From contig CAINXK010000612.1 in assembly GCA_903854805.1 (NCBI GenBank), forward strand, positions 1-14,847: a DNA stretch of 14,847 bases, written 5' to 3'. The notes beneath the pieces are model-generated. The model searched no databases. It was not told the DNA's origin and saw nothing but the letters and a program-made list of their open reading frames with translations. A program made the position numbers and the translations under genes. The stretch is from an uncultured Anaerolineae bacterium. Lineage in GTDB: Bacteria > Chloroflexota > Anaerolineae > Anaerolineales > Villigracilaceae. This document shows, piece after piece, positions 1-7,341 of the stretch (the first letter of the stretch is position 1; every line of letters starts with the position of its first letter).

Positions 1-5
1 AATTA

Positions 6-36
6 AGCCTCTCGACTGCGCGGCGCTCGGGGCGAA
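6..36 (+). repeat. 31-bp GC-rich palindromic repeat, copy 1
   Basis: This 31-bp stretch is identical to 1004-1034 and lies in the same orientation. Its core CGACTGCGCGGCGCTCG can fold on itself: CGA pairs with TCG and TGC with GCG/GCA-like partners through one G-U pair and one C-C mismatch. About 23 of 31 bases are G or C, well above the flanking AT-rich leader. It ends 28 nt before the argF start codon and 12 nt before its AAGGAG ribosome binding site. It resembles the short REP-like intergenic palindromes common in bacteria, but a leader-located regulatory element is also possible. Confidence 0.85.
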
Positions 37-64
37 CATCCATTTTTTAAGGAGACCGCCTGTA

Positions 65-988
65 ATGAAACATTTTCTCGATGTATCTGATTTTTCCCCT
101 TCAGAAATTCAAGACATTCTAGATCTGGCTATTAAGCTCAAGAAAGAATATTTTTCCGGTGGTAATAAACCCTTATTTAAGGGAAAAGTATTAGCCTTGA
201 TTTTCCAGAAACCAAGCTTGCGCACTCGCGTATCTTTTGATATGGCTATGCGTCATATGGGCGGTGACGCTCTGTATCTTTCACCCGCTGAAATTGGTCT
301 TGGAAAACGTGAGTCGATTGCCGATGTCTCACGTGTGCTTTCGGGGTATGTTCAGGCAATGATGGCGCGTGTCTTTGAGCATGAACATGTTGTTGAACTG
401 GCGAAATGGTCAACCGTGCCGGTGGTTAATGGTCTCAGTGATCTAAGCCATCCCTGCCAGGCCATGGCTGATGCTCAAACCATAATAGAAAAATTTGGCC
501 CGATGAAAGGGCTGAACGTGACTTATGTTGGTGACGGCAATAATGTAGCTGTATCTTTGATGCATATTTCTGTGATGTTGGGCGCAAATTTTACAATTGC
601 GAATCCGGAAGGATTTGAAATGCCAGAAGCTGCCAAGTCGACCGGTGCCAGACTAGCCACGGTTAGCGGAGCAAAGATCACTTATCTGCGCGATCCGCAC
701 CAGGCTGTTAGCGGGGCCCATGTCATTTATACCGATACGTGGACAAGCATGGGGCAGGAAGAAGAGACCGCCAAACGCGAAGCAGTGTTCCCGCCTTACC
801 AGGTTAACGCCAAGTTGGTTGGGGAAGCCGACAAGGATGTGATCGTCATGCACTGCCTGCCGGCGCATCGCAACCATGAATTGACTGATGATGTGGCAGA
901 TGGCTCACATTCTGTCATTTTTCCGCAGGCGCACAATCGTTTACATGCCCAGAAGGCCGTTCTGGCGCGTCTATTTGAAGTTGCATAA
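65..988 (+). CDS. argF: Ornithine carbamoyltransferase
   Basis: Cytoplasmic enzyme that joins carbamoyl phosphate and ornithine to give citrulline and phosphate in arginine biosynthesis; it can run in reverse in arginine/citrulline fermentation. The 307-aa length is normal for the family. The carbamoyl-phosphate loop is SLRTR at residues 51-55 (family form S-x-R-T-R), the HPCQ motif is at 129-132, an SMGQEEE loop follows in the ornithine-binding domain, and the catalytic HCLPA motif is at 263-267. These distinguish it from aspartate carbamoyltransferase. The start is supported by AAGGAG at 49-54, 10 nt upstream. It is followed after 78 nt by rocD, another ornithine enzyme, so the pair probably shares a role in ornithine metabolism. 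Whether it is anabolic or catabolic cannot be told from sequence alone, because no arginine deiminase or carbamate kinase is in view. Confidence 0.96.
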   Translation: MKHFLDVSDFSPSEIQDILDLAIKLKKEYFSGGNKPLFKGKVLALIFQKPSLRTRVSFDMAMRHMGGDALYLSPAEIGLGKRESIADVSRVLSGYVQAMMARVFEHEHVVELAKWSTVPVVNGLSDLSHPCQAMADAQTIIEKFGPMKGLNVTYVGDGNNVAVSLMHISVMLGANFTIANPEGFEMPEAAKSTGARLATVSGAKITYLRDPHQAVSGAHVIYTDTWTSMGQEEETAKREAVFPPYQVNAKLVGEADKDVIVMHCLPAHRNHELTDDVADGSHSVIFPQAHNRLHAQKAVLARLFEVA

Positions 989-1003
989 CTCTTTTTTATT
1001 AAT

Positions 1004-1034
1004 AGCCTCTCGACTGCGCGGCGCTCGGGGCGAA
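1004..1034 (+). repeat. 31-bp GC-rich palindromic repeat, copy 2
   Basis: Exact copy of the element at 6-36, in the same orientation, lying between argF and rocD. It ends 32 nt before the rocD start codon and 19 nt before its AAGGTG ribosome binding site, nearly the same geometry as copy 1. It is preceded by a T-rich stretch (CTTTTTTATT at 991-1000). The sequence around the repeat differs between the two sites, so only the 31 bp are shared. Confidence 0.85.
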
Positions 1035-1066
1035 AATCTTTTTTCACTCCTATAAGGTGCAGAATA

Positions 1067-2269
1067 ATGAAAACCCAGGATTATATCCAGATCGAAGAGC
1101 AGTACGGCGCGCATAATTATCATCCATTGGATGTCGTGATTGAAAAAGCCGAAGGTGTATGGGTTTATGATGTTGAAGGTAACCGCTATCTCGATTGTCT
1201 GTCGGCTTATTCTGCCGTCAATCAGGGACATGTTCACCCAAAAATATTGGCTGCCATGCTTGAACAAGTTGGGAAGGTTACCCTAACCTCCCGTGCTTTC
1301 CGTAATGATCAGCTGCCATTGTTTTATAAAGAGCTATCTGAAATTAGCGGCTACGAAATGTCTTTGCCGATGAATTCTGGCGCAGAAGCAGTCGAGACTG
1401 CCCTGAAATTAGCCCGCAAATGGGCATATACAGTGAAAGGTGTTACCCGGCATCAAGCAGAGATCATCACCGCCAATGGAAACTTCCATGGTCGTACGAT
1501 CTCGATCATCTCATTTTCAACTGAGCCTTCTTATCGGGATGATTTTGGACCTTTCACGCCTGGTTTTATTAATGTGGCTTATGGTGATGCCGATGCTATC
1601 GAGCAGGCAATTACTGCGAATACAGCCGCGGTCATGCTGGAACCGATCCAGGGTGAAGCCGGTGTCATCATCCCGCCAGATGGCTACTTAAGCAAAGTTG
1701 CCGAGATCTGTAAGAGAAATAATGTCCTGCTAATCGCGGATGAAATCCAAACTGGTCTTTGTAGAACCGGGAAATTATTTGCCAGCCAGCACGAAGGAGT
1801 TCGCCCGGATATGGTCGTTATCGGTAAAGCGCTTTCGGGTGGCTTTTACCCAATTTCAGCTGTTCTAGCTGACAAGGCTATCCTTGGGTTGTTCAAGCCT
1901 GGCGAACACGGCTCCACGTTTGGCGGTAATCCATTGGCTGCTGCCGTAGCCAGAGCTGCGCTGAAGGTGTTGGTTGAAGAAAACCTTGCTGAGCGAGCTG
2001 CGGAGTTGGGAAGTTACTTCATGGATCAGTTGGCTGAAATTCCCAGCAAGCATATAAAAGAAATTCGCGGGCGAGGCCTATTGATTGGCGTTGAATTGAA
2101 TAGGGAATCAGGCGGAGCGCGTCGTTTCTGTGAAGTATTACAGCAGAAAGGCATCCTGGCTAAAGAGACGCATGATTACGTTATCCGTTTTGCGCCGCCT
2201 TTGGTGATCGACAAAGAAACCATCGACTGGGCACTGCCTCGTATCCAAGAAGTGTTGCAAATGGTTTAA
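1067..2269 (+). CDS. rocD: Ornithine aminotransferase (ornithine-oxo-acid transaminase)
   Basis: PLP-dependent class III aminotransferase that moves the delta-amino group of ornithine to 2-oxoglutarate, giving glutamate-5-semialdehyde and glutamate. It links ornithine with proline and glutamate metabolism. The 400-aa length is normal. The N-terminal segment [12 protein letters not shown] (13-24) and the [10 protein letters not shown] block (46-55) are typical of ornithine aminotransferase rather than acetylornithine aminotransferase (ArgD). Cofactor motifs are NSGAEA at 103-108, NFHGRT at 139-144, Asp225 in ADEIQTG, and the Schiff-base Lys254 in GKALSGG. The ribosome binding site is AAGGTG at 1054-1059. 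It sits downstream of argF, so both act on ornithine. An ArgD role is less likely but cannot be excluded by sequence alone. Confidence 0.94.
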   Translation: MKTQDYIQIEEQYGAHNYHPLDVVIEKAEGVWVYDVEGNRYLDCLSAYSAVNQGHVHPKILAAMLEQVGKVTLTSRAFRNDQLPLFYKELSEISGYEMSLPMNSGAEAVETALKLARKWAYTVKGVTRHQAEIITANGNFHGRTISIISFSTEPSYRDDFGPFTPGFINVAYGDADAIEQAITANTAAVMLEPIQGEAGVIIPPDGYLSKVAEICKRNNVLLIADEIQTGLCRTGKLFASQHEGVRPDMVVIGKALSGGFYPISAVLADKAILGLFKPGEHGSTFGGNPLAAAVARAALKVLVEENLAERAAELGSYFMDQLAEIPSKHIKEIRGRGLLIGVELNRESGGARRFCEVLQQKGILAKETHDYVIRFAPPLVIDKETIDWALPRIQEVLQMV

Positions 2270-2279
2270 TTCATCAAAC

Positions 2280-2313
2280 TATGGGGGCGATTTTATGAGA
2301 AATCGCCCCCATA
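2280..2313 (+). promoter_or_regulatory. Perfect 14-bp intercistronic hairpin before ald
   Basis: Left arm 2280-2293 (TATGGGGGCGATTT) and right arm 2300-2313 (AAATCGCCCCCATA) are perfect reverse complements around a 6-nt loop. The hairpin begins 11 nt after the rocD stop. No U-tract follows: the next bases are CCATT and then the ald ribosome binding site GAGGAGG at 2319-2325. It is therefore not a textbook intrinsic terminator. It could stabilise the rocD mRNA 3' end, act as a weak terminator, or control access to the ald ribosome binding site. Confidence 0.7.
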
Positions 2314-2329
2314 CCATTGAGGAGGTTTT

Positions 2330-3418
2330 ATGAATATTGGAATTCCGAAAGAACGCAGGCCATTTGAATACCGGGTGGGACTTTCACCCGCGGGTGTTGA
2401 AATCCTGGTTAATCAGGGGCACGTACTATTCATCGAACACGATGCCGGTGTTGGGGCAGGTTTTATTGACCAACAGTATGAGCAGGCAGGGGCGCGAATT
2501 GTTTATTCGCCGCATGAAGCTTTTGGGCGGGCCGAACTCGTTTTAAAGCTGGCACGTCCCATGCAGGAAGAAGTGGAATGGCTCAATCCAGGTACATCCT
2601 TGATGGGCTTTTTGCATCTCGCGTCTGCTCGCCAGGATCGCGTCCAGTCACTTTTGCAATATAAAATCAACTCTATCGCTTATGAACAAATTCAATTGGC
2701 TGATGGTTCGAAGCCAGTTTTACGCCCACTCAGCCAGATTGGTGGGCAATTGGCTGGCCAAATCGCGGGTCGTTACCTTCAGACAAATTTTGGTGGCAAA
2801 GGTATCTTGATCGGCGGTATCGCCGGGGTTCCTCCGGCCGAGGTGGTTATCATTGGCGGGGGTACGGCAGGTTCAAACGCTGCCAAGGTTTTTTCAGGCT
2901 TGGGAGCCCATGTAACTGTCCTGGATAAGGACATAAATGCATTGCAACATGTTTGTGAACGATTTCCACAGGTTGTGACCATGGTTGCTACTCGCCGTAA
3001 CATCGAACGGGCGTGTGCTTACGCTGATGTGGTTGTAGGTGCTGTGCTTGTGCCTGGAGAGCGGGCGCCCATCGTGGTGACACGAGAAAATTTGAAAAAA
3101 ATGAAACCGCGTTCATTATTGATCGATTTAAGTATAGATTTAGGTGGTTGTTTCGAAACATCTCGGCCGACATCTCATGACCAACCTACCTATATCGATG
3201 AGGGCATGATTCATTATTGTGTTCCGAATGTTCCGGCAATGGTGGCCCGAACGGCCACATATGCATTTGTAAATTCGGCCATATCATATATCTCTGAAAT
3301 TGCCGCATTGGGAGTAGAGAAAGCCATGCAGGGAAATCCGGCCATTGAGTTGGCTGTAAATACTTTCCAGGGCGAACTTCTCCATTTGCAACAGTGGAAC
3401 TCAGTGGAAGGGGATTGA
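2330..3418 (+). CDS. ald: Alanine dehydrogenase
   Basis: NAD-dependent oxidative deamination of L-alanine to pyruvate and ammonia, or the reverse amination. It belongs to the alanine dehydrogenase/pyridine nucleotide transhydrogenase family, and 362 aa is close to the usual 370. Substrate and catalytic residues are in place: Arg15 in EYRVGLSP, Lys73 in VLKLARP, His96 in FLHLASA, and Asp270 just before GGCFETSRPTSHDQPTY. The Rossmann nucleotide loop is GGGTAG at 176-181, with Asp199 in the VLDK turn expected to bind the NAD ribose. The absence of transhydrogenase membrane segments and the GGCFETSRPT block favour alanine dehydrogenase over PntA or a saccharopine dehydrogenase-type enzyme. A strong GAGGAGG lies 5 nt before the start. 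The stop is 2 nt before the next gene, so the two are probably translated together. Confidence 0.93.
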   Translation: MNIGIPKERRPFEYRVGLSPAGVEILVNQGHVLFIEHDAGVGAGFIDQQYEQAGARIVYSPHEAFGRAELVLKLARPMQEEVEWLNPGTSLMGFLHLASARQDRVQSLLQYKINSIAYEQIQLADGSKPVLRPLSQIGGQLAGQIAGRYLQTNFGGKGILIGGIAGVPPAEVVIIGGGTAGSNAAKVFSGLGAHVTVLDKDINALQHVCERFPQVVTMVATRRNIERACAYADVVVGAVLVPGERAPIVVTRENLKKMKPRSLLIDLSIDLGGCFETSRPTSHDQPTYIDEGMIHYCVPNVPAMVARTATYAFVNSAISYISEIAALGVEKAMQGNPAIELAVNTFQGELLHLQQWNSVEGD

Positions 3419-3420
3419 AT

Positions 3421-4734
3421 ATGAGTTGGAAAAGCATCTATCAATCACGTGTGGTTTCCGCAGACGAAGCCGTAAAGGCCATTAATTCTGGGAATCGTCT
3501 TTTTATGACCGGAAACGTTTCGGTTCCCAAGACTCTTCTGGCTGCCCTGGTTCGGCGTGCGGGTGAGCTTAAAGATGTGGAAATTTGCCAGGCCTTGACG
3601 GTCGGACCGGCTGATTTCGTTGGCCCTGAAATGGAAGGGCATTTACGCGTCAATACCATGTTTATCAGTGCCAATGTCCGAAAAGCGGTGCAGGAAGGAC
3701 GGGCAGATTTTACACCGGTGCTGCTCTCTGAATTCCCACTACTTTTTAAAAATAATATCCTACCTCTCGATGCTGTCCTGATCCATGTTTCGCCTCCAGA
3801 CGAGCATGGGTTCTGTTCTCTAGGGGTGGAAGTTGGTTTGACGAAGACACCCGCCGAATCTGCCAAGGTTGTGATCGCTGAAGTCAATGAGCAGATGCCC
3901 AGAACCTTAGGCGATTCATTTATTCACGTCAGCCGTTTGAATTATGTTGTGCCGGTAAGTTACCCGATCCCGGAAATGGCCATGTCGGAAGAAGGTGATA
4001 AGGAAACTGTCGAAAAAATTGCAGGTTTTATTGCTGACCTGATCCCAGATGGCGCGACCATGCAAATGGGGATTGGTGCTATTCCTGATGCGGTTTTGAA
4101 TTACCTGTTCAACAAAAAGGACCTTGGCATCCATTCTGAATTATTTTCTGAGGGAGTGATAGACCTGGTTGAAGCAGGTGTGTTAACGAACGCAAGGAAA
4201 AGTTTGCACCCAGGGAAAATTGTTGCCGGGTTTATTTTGGGCACAAAACGGCTTTATGATTGGGTCGATGACAACCCACTGATCGAATTGCACCGTTCCG
4301 AGTATGTGAATGACCCATTCGTAATCGCCCAAAATGATCGCATGGTGGCCATCAATTCCGCAATCGAAATTGATCTGACTGGCCAAGTCTGCGCCGATAG
4401 CATTGGCCCCAAGTTATATTCCGGGGTGGGTGGTCAGCTCGACTTTATCTATGGCGCCTCACGTTCAAAAGGCGGCGTCCCGATTATTGCTATGCCTAGC
4501 ACTTCCACGCTGCGGGATGGCAGTACGATCAGTAAGATCGTAGCGATGCTCAAGCAGGGTGCGGGTGTTGTTACCAGTCGAAATCACGTTCGTTTTGTTG
4601 TGACTGAATTTGGGGTGGCTGAGCTGTATGGTAAATCGATACGCCAACGCGCCCAATCTTTGATCAATATTGCTCATCCTCAGTTTAGGGACGAGTTAAC
4701 TGCAGCTGCCAGGGAACTGAAATATTTACAATAG
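3421..4734 (+). CDS. Acetyl-CoA hydrolase/transferase family CoA-transferase (4-hydroxybutyrate/butyrate type)
   Basis: Transfers CoA between an acyl-CoA and a free short-chain acid, often acetate, through a glutamyl-CoA intermediate; some relatives hydrolyse acetyl-CoA. With the start at 3421 the protein has 437 aa, normal for the AbfT/Cat2 group. The N-terminal hydrolase/transferase domain covers roughly residues 1-200 and the C-terminal domain roughly 200-437. The active-site Glu is Glu240 in GIHSELFSEGV, and GGQLDFIYGASRSKGG with the later VVTEFGVAELYGKS block are C-terminal domain signatures. An in-frame GTG lies upstream at 3394, but it is inside ald. ATG 3421 has GGAAGGGG at 3406-3413 at good spacing and gives the usual MSW start. 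The acyl substrate (4-hydroxybutyrate, butyrate, propionate or succinate) cannot be read from sequence. Tight spacing to ald suggests joint use in amino-acid fermentation. Confidence 0.9.
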   Translation: MSWKSIYQSRVVSADEAVKAINSGNRLFMTGNVSVPKTLLAALVRRAGELKDVEICQALTVGPADFVGPEMEGHLRVNTMFISANVRKAVQEGRADFTPVLLSEFPLLFKNNILPLDAVLIHVSPPDEHGFCSLGVEVGLTKTPAESAKVVIAEVNEQMPRTLGDSFIHVSRLNYVVPVSYPIPEMAMSEEGDKETVEKIAGFIADLIPDGATMQMGIGAIPDAVLNYLFNKKDLGIHSELFSEGVIDLVEAGVLTNARKSLHPGKIVAGFILGTKRLYDWVDDNPLIELHRSEYVNDPFVIAQNDRMVAINSAIEIDLTGQVCADSIGPKLYSGVGGQLDFIYGASRSKGGVPIIAMPSTSTLRDGSTISKIVAMLKQGAGVVTSRNHVRFVVTEFGVAELYGKSIRQRAQSLINIAHPQFRDELTAAARELKYLQ

Positions 4735-4758
4735 TTAGTGCTGAAATGCACAAACTAT

Positions 4759-4798
4759 TTGATAAAGTGGACATTTTTTTGGATTATAGGTGTAGAAT
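4759..4798 (+). promoter_or_regulatory. Candidate sigma70-type promoter for pyk
   Basis: TTGATA at 4759-4764 lies 17 nt from GATTAT at 4782-4787. An overlapping alternative is TGGACA at 4768-4773 with TAGAAT at 4793-4798 (19-nt spacer). Either would start transcription just before or at the leader hairpin at 4803-4836. Located in the 127-nt gap between the CoA-transferase and pyk. Neither match is perfect. Confidence 0.4.
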
Positions 4799-4802
4799 TG
4801 TT

Positions 4803-4836
4803 TGCAGGGGTGCACATTCGTTTGTGTACTCCTGCA
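4803..4836 (+). promoter_or_regulatory. Leader hairpin upstream of pyk
   Basis: A 14-bp stem: the left arm starts at 4803 (TGCAGGGGTGCACA) and the right arm ends at 4836 (TGTGTACTCCTGCA), with two G-U pairs and a TTCGTT loop. It begins 68 nt after the CoA-transferase stop and ends 25 nt before the pyk ATG. The bases after it are only moderately U-rich (TCTTATATTT). It may terminate the upstream operon, protect the pyk 5' end, or form a regulatory leader. Confidence 0.6.
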
Positions 4837-4861
4837 TCTTATATTTATACAGGAATCTTTT

Positions 4862-6301
4862 ATGGAACGTAGAGCAAAAATTGTTGCAACAATTGGACCA
4901 GCAAGCATGGAAGCAGAGATGCTTGAAAGCCTTATCCTGGCTGGCATGAATGTCGCCCGTTTAAATTTTTCGCATGGTACGCATGCCGAGCATGCGGCAA
5001 GAATTACTTGTATTCGAGAATTGGCCGAGAAACTTGGAAAACCGGTCGGAATTTTACAGGACCTGCAGGGACCGAAGATCCGTGTGGGGACGCTGGATCC
5101 GGCGCTGGATTTAGTGGATGGGGAAATTGTTACGCTTCATGCTGAAAATGCTGCGCCTCCACAAAATCAAGAAAAGGCCATCCCGGTCGCATTTGCTGAG
5201 TTATTTGACTGTGCGACTGTGGGCGACAAGATTCTGTTGGATGATGGGCATGTAGGGTTGCAGGTCATAGAAACGGCTAAATTGTTTTTACGAGCCAAAG
5301 TACTGGTGGGCGGCCATTTAACATCGCATAAAGGGATTAACCTTCCGGGCGTGCGCCTGACGATCCCAGGATTTACGGACAAGGATCGGGCTGATCTGGC
5401 ATTCGGGTTGTCGCAGAATGTGGATTTTGTGGCCATTTCGTTTGTGCGTTCGGCCCAGGATGTTTTGGCTGTCCGAAATGCGATGGAAGCCCTGGACGAG
5501 GAGGGCGCCCATCCTCTGGTGATTGCCAAGCTGGAAAAGCCGGAAGCGCTTGATAATCTTGATGCAATTCTGGATGTTACTGATGGGGTTATGGTTGCGC
5601 GCGGTGATCTGGGCGTTGAAATGTCACCTGAGCGTGTGCCAATCGCACAAAAGCGCATTATCCAGGCTGCCAACCAGCATGGAAAGATTGTGATTACAGC
5701 CACGCAGATGCTTGATTCAATGATCGTGAATCCGCTACCTACCCGTGCCGAAGCATCAGATGTAGCTAACGCAATTTTTGATGGCACTGATGCTGTGATG
5801 CTTTCTGGCGAGACCGCCAGCGGGGCGTTCCCCCTTGAATCGGTTCAAATGATGGACAGAATTGTCCGTTCTGCCGAGATGAGTTTTCAGGATTGGGGAC
5901 ACTATAATTCGCCTTCCATAGAAACAGGTGATGATGCTGCCTCCATGACCCGGGCTGCGCGTGAACTTGCCCATGACCTGAACGTGGCGGCGATCGCTGT
6001 ATTTACCCATACCGGTAGGACCGCCTTGTTAATGTCCAAAGCGCGTGCACGCGTGCCGATCATGGCTTTCACTCCCACCCGAACTACTTTTGGGAGAATG
6101 GCGCTTTTATGGGGCGTGCTGCCATACCTTGTCCCGATGTCGTCAACTCTGCGCGAGATGGTTAATCACGCAGATAGCACACTGACTGCCACTGGTTGGT
6201 TGGAGAAGGGCCAGCAGGTGGTTATCATTAGCGGATTCCCAGTCAGTACGGTTAGACCATCCAATATGGCTCTCCTCCACAATGTGGGCGAAAAGCTTTA
6301 G
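4862..6301 (+). CDS. pyk: Pyruvate kinase
   Basis: Glycolytic enzyme converting phosphoenolpyruvate and ADP to pyruvate and ATP. The chosen ATG at 4862 (479 aa) has AGGAA at 4851-4855; an upstream in-frame start at 4802 would add a 20-residue tail read from the leader hairpin and is rejected. Motifs in order: KIVATIGPAS at 6-15, active-site Arg33 and NFSHG at 35-39, LQDLQGPKIRVG around 65-76 opening the B domain, the transition-state Lys223 and metal ligand Glu225 in AKLEKPEAL, Asp249 in ARGDLG, and Thr281 in TATQMLDSM. The C-terminal domain (about 350-479) lacks the extra PEP-utiliser domain of Bacillus-type enzymes. It follows the CoA-transferase after 127 nt holding a candidate promoter and hairpin, so it is probably its own unit. 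Pyruvate from Ald and Pyk would converge. Confidence 0.96.
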   Translation: MERRAKIVATIGPASMEAEMLESLILAGMNVARLNFSHGTHAEHAARITCIRELAEKLGKPVGILQDLQGPKIRVGTLDPALDLVDGEIVTLHAENAAPPQNQEKAIPVAFAELFDCATVGDKILLDDGHVGLQVIETAKLFLRAKVLVGGHLTSHKGINLPGVRLTIPGFTDKDRADLAFGLSQNVDFVAISFVRSAQDVLAVRNAMEALDEEGAHPLVIAKLEKPEALDNLDAILDVTDGVMVARGDLGVEMSPERVPIAQKRIIQAANQHGKIVITATQMLDSMIVNPLPTRAEASDVANAIFDGTDAVMLSGETASGAFPLESVQMMDRIVRSAEMSFQDWGHYNSPSIETGDDAASMTRAARELAHDLNVAAIAVFTHTGRTALLMSKARARVPIMAFTPTRTTFGRMALLWGVLPYLVPMSSTLREMVNHADSTLTATGWLEKGQQVVIISGFPVSTVRPSNMALLHNVGEKL

Positions 6302-6458
6302 ATTGTTGCAATTGGGCCGAATTGCAGAAGCGTAATAATAAATAACCTGAATAATCGTTTTAGTGTTGGCCGGATTGAGTTTGCCCGCAGGCGGTTAGTT
6401 TAGTAAGCATTATAGAAGTTATATACACAGCCTGGTGAGAAATCGGGTTGTCGAATAT
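6302..6458. other. Convergent intergenic region, weak hairpin only
   Basis: This 157-nt gap separates the 3' ends of pyk (+) and the EamA transporter (-). The clearest structure is a 7-bp stem TGCAATT (6307-6313) with AATTGCA (6320-6326), 5 nt after the pyk stop. It has no T-run after it, so termination is uncertain. I see no coding potential here. Confidence 0.45.
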
Positions 6459-7331
6459 CTATTCCCGGCTTGAAATGACAATTCCGATCCCGATCAAGAC
6501 ACCCCCCAGCATAAATAGGGGGGTGATTTTTTCGTTTAGAAAAAACCAGCCGAGAAGTGAGCCGACAACCGGTTGCGCAAAAAAAGTTAGTGAAGCTACC
6601 GCAGCCGGCAGCTCCGCAAATGCGTAATTCCACAGGAACATGGCAATGGCTGTGGAGATGATGCCCAAAAATAGAATACCGGCAATGGTTCCAGTGGTAA
6701 CGATGCCAATTCCCTGGGTGGATAATTCCCAGATACTGACTGGAATGGTAATTGGCAATCCACCGATCAGCATAATAGCCGAAGCTTGTAAAAGATCTGT
6801 ATTGGAAGAAACTTTTCGAACTAACACAGAATAAAGCGCCCAGGTGATCGCAGCGCCAAGGAGCGACAAGTTCCCAATGAATAGGGCGGATGATAGCTGA
6901 GCGCTGCGGGGATCGATAACCGCCAGGACACCCAGGCTAGCCAGCAAGATTGCAACCAATCTTCGGCGAGTAACCGGTTCCTTTAGTAGGAAAAAAGCAA
7001 AGGGAAGAACAAGCGCAGGAGTTGCTGAAGTGACTAACGATCCATTTGCAGCTGTGGAAAGTTTTGTTCCGATAAATTGAAAGCCGAGTGAAATTCCATA
7101 TCCGACAACACCAACTCCAAAAAAGCTCCAAAATTGACGAGGTTTGACGGAGAAACCGCCCCTGATAAATATGACCAGGGCAAGCGCCAGGAATCCAAGA
7201 AGTAGACGTATGGTGAGCAGGGTAAAAGGTGGAATGATATCCAGGACCACTTTGCTGACAACATACATGCCGCCCCAAATTGCGGCAGCGGTCAAGCCTG
7301 CAAGTAAACCTGTTAGTGAGTGTTTTTGCAT
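6459..7331 (-). CDS. EamA/DMT-family membrane transporter
   Basis: Inner-membrane drug/metabolite transporter superfamily protein of 290 aa, matching the usual 280-300 aa with two EamA repeats and about ten membrane helices. The first repeat opens with GLLAGLTAAAIWGGMYVVSK (residues about 7-26), and the second with LLGAAITWALYSVLVRK near residue 160. Both carry the Trp-rich first helix and the LxE/PVxxxLxxxxFLNEKIT-type end seen in exporters of amino acids and metabolites. The substrate is unknown. The start at 7331 is chosen because MQKHS is preceded by TAAGGA at 8 nt; an in-frame upstream start at 7442 would lie inside the MFS gene and lacks membrane character. The stop of the MFS gene lies 10 nt upstream, so the two are cotranscribed. 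Amino-acid export is possible given the neighbours, but this is inference. Confidence 0.88.
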   Translation of the reverse strand: MQKHSLTGLLAGLTAAAIWGGMYVVSKVVLDIIPPFTLLTIRLLLGFLALALVIFIRGGFSVKPRQFWSFFGVGVVGYGISLGFQFIGTKLSTAANGSLVTSATPALVLPFAFFLLKEPVTRRRLVAILLASLGVLAVIDPRSAQLSSALFIGNLSLLGAAITWALYSVLVRKVSSNTDLLQASAIMLIGGLPITIPVSIWELSTQGIGIVTTGTIAGILFLGIISTAIAMFLWNYAFAELPAAVASLTFFAQPVVGSLLGWFFLNEKITPLFMLGGVLIGIGIVISSRE

Positions 7332-7341
7332 GTGCGCATCC

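Noticed and set aside
6..1034. CRISPR-like repeats from the two identical 31-bp copies
   Set aside because: Only two copies, 998 nt apart, with a full gene between them and no spacer-sized units.
3394..3420. Upstream GTG start for the CoA-transferase
   Set aside because: It lies inside ald, lacks a suitable ribosome binding site, and adds nine residues not usual for the family; ATG 3421 has a good GGAAGGGG.
3441..3887. 148-codon open frame on the - strand inside the CoA-transferase
   Set aside because: Shadow of the conserved coding frame; no start signals or known motif.
4802..4861. Longer N-terminus of pyruvate kinase
   Set aside because: The extra 20 residues are read through the leader hairpin and are absent in the family; ATG 4862 has AGGAA and starts at the conserved MERRAKIVATIGP.
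5167..5787. 206-codon open frame on the - strand inside pyk
   Set aside because: Antisense shadow of a highly conserved gene, with Ser/Arg/Ala-rich low-information sequence and no recognisable domain or ribosome binding site.
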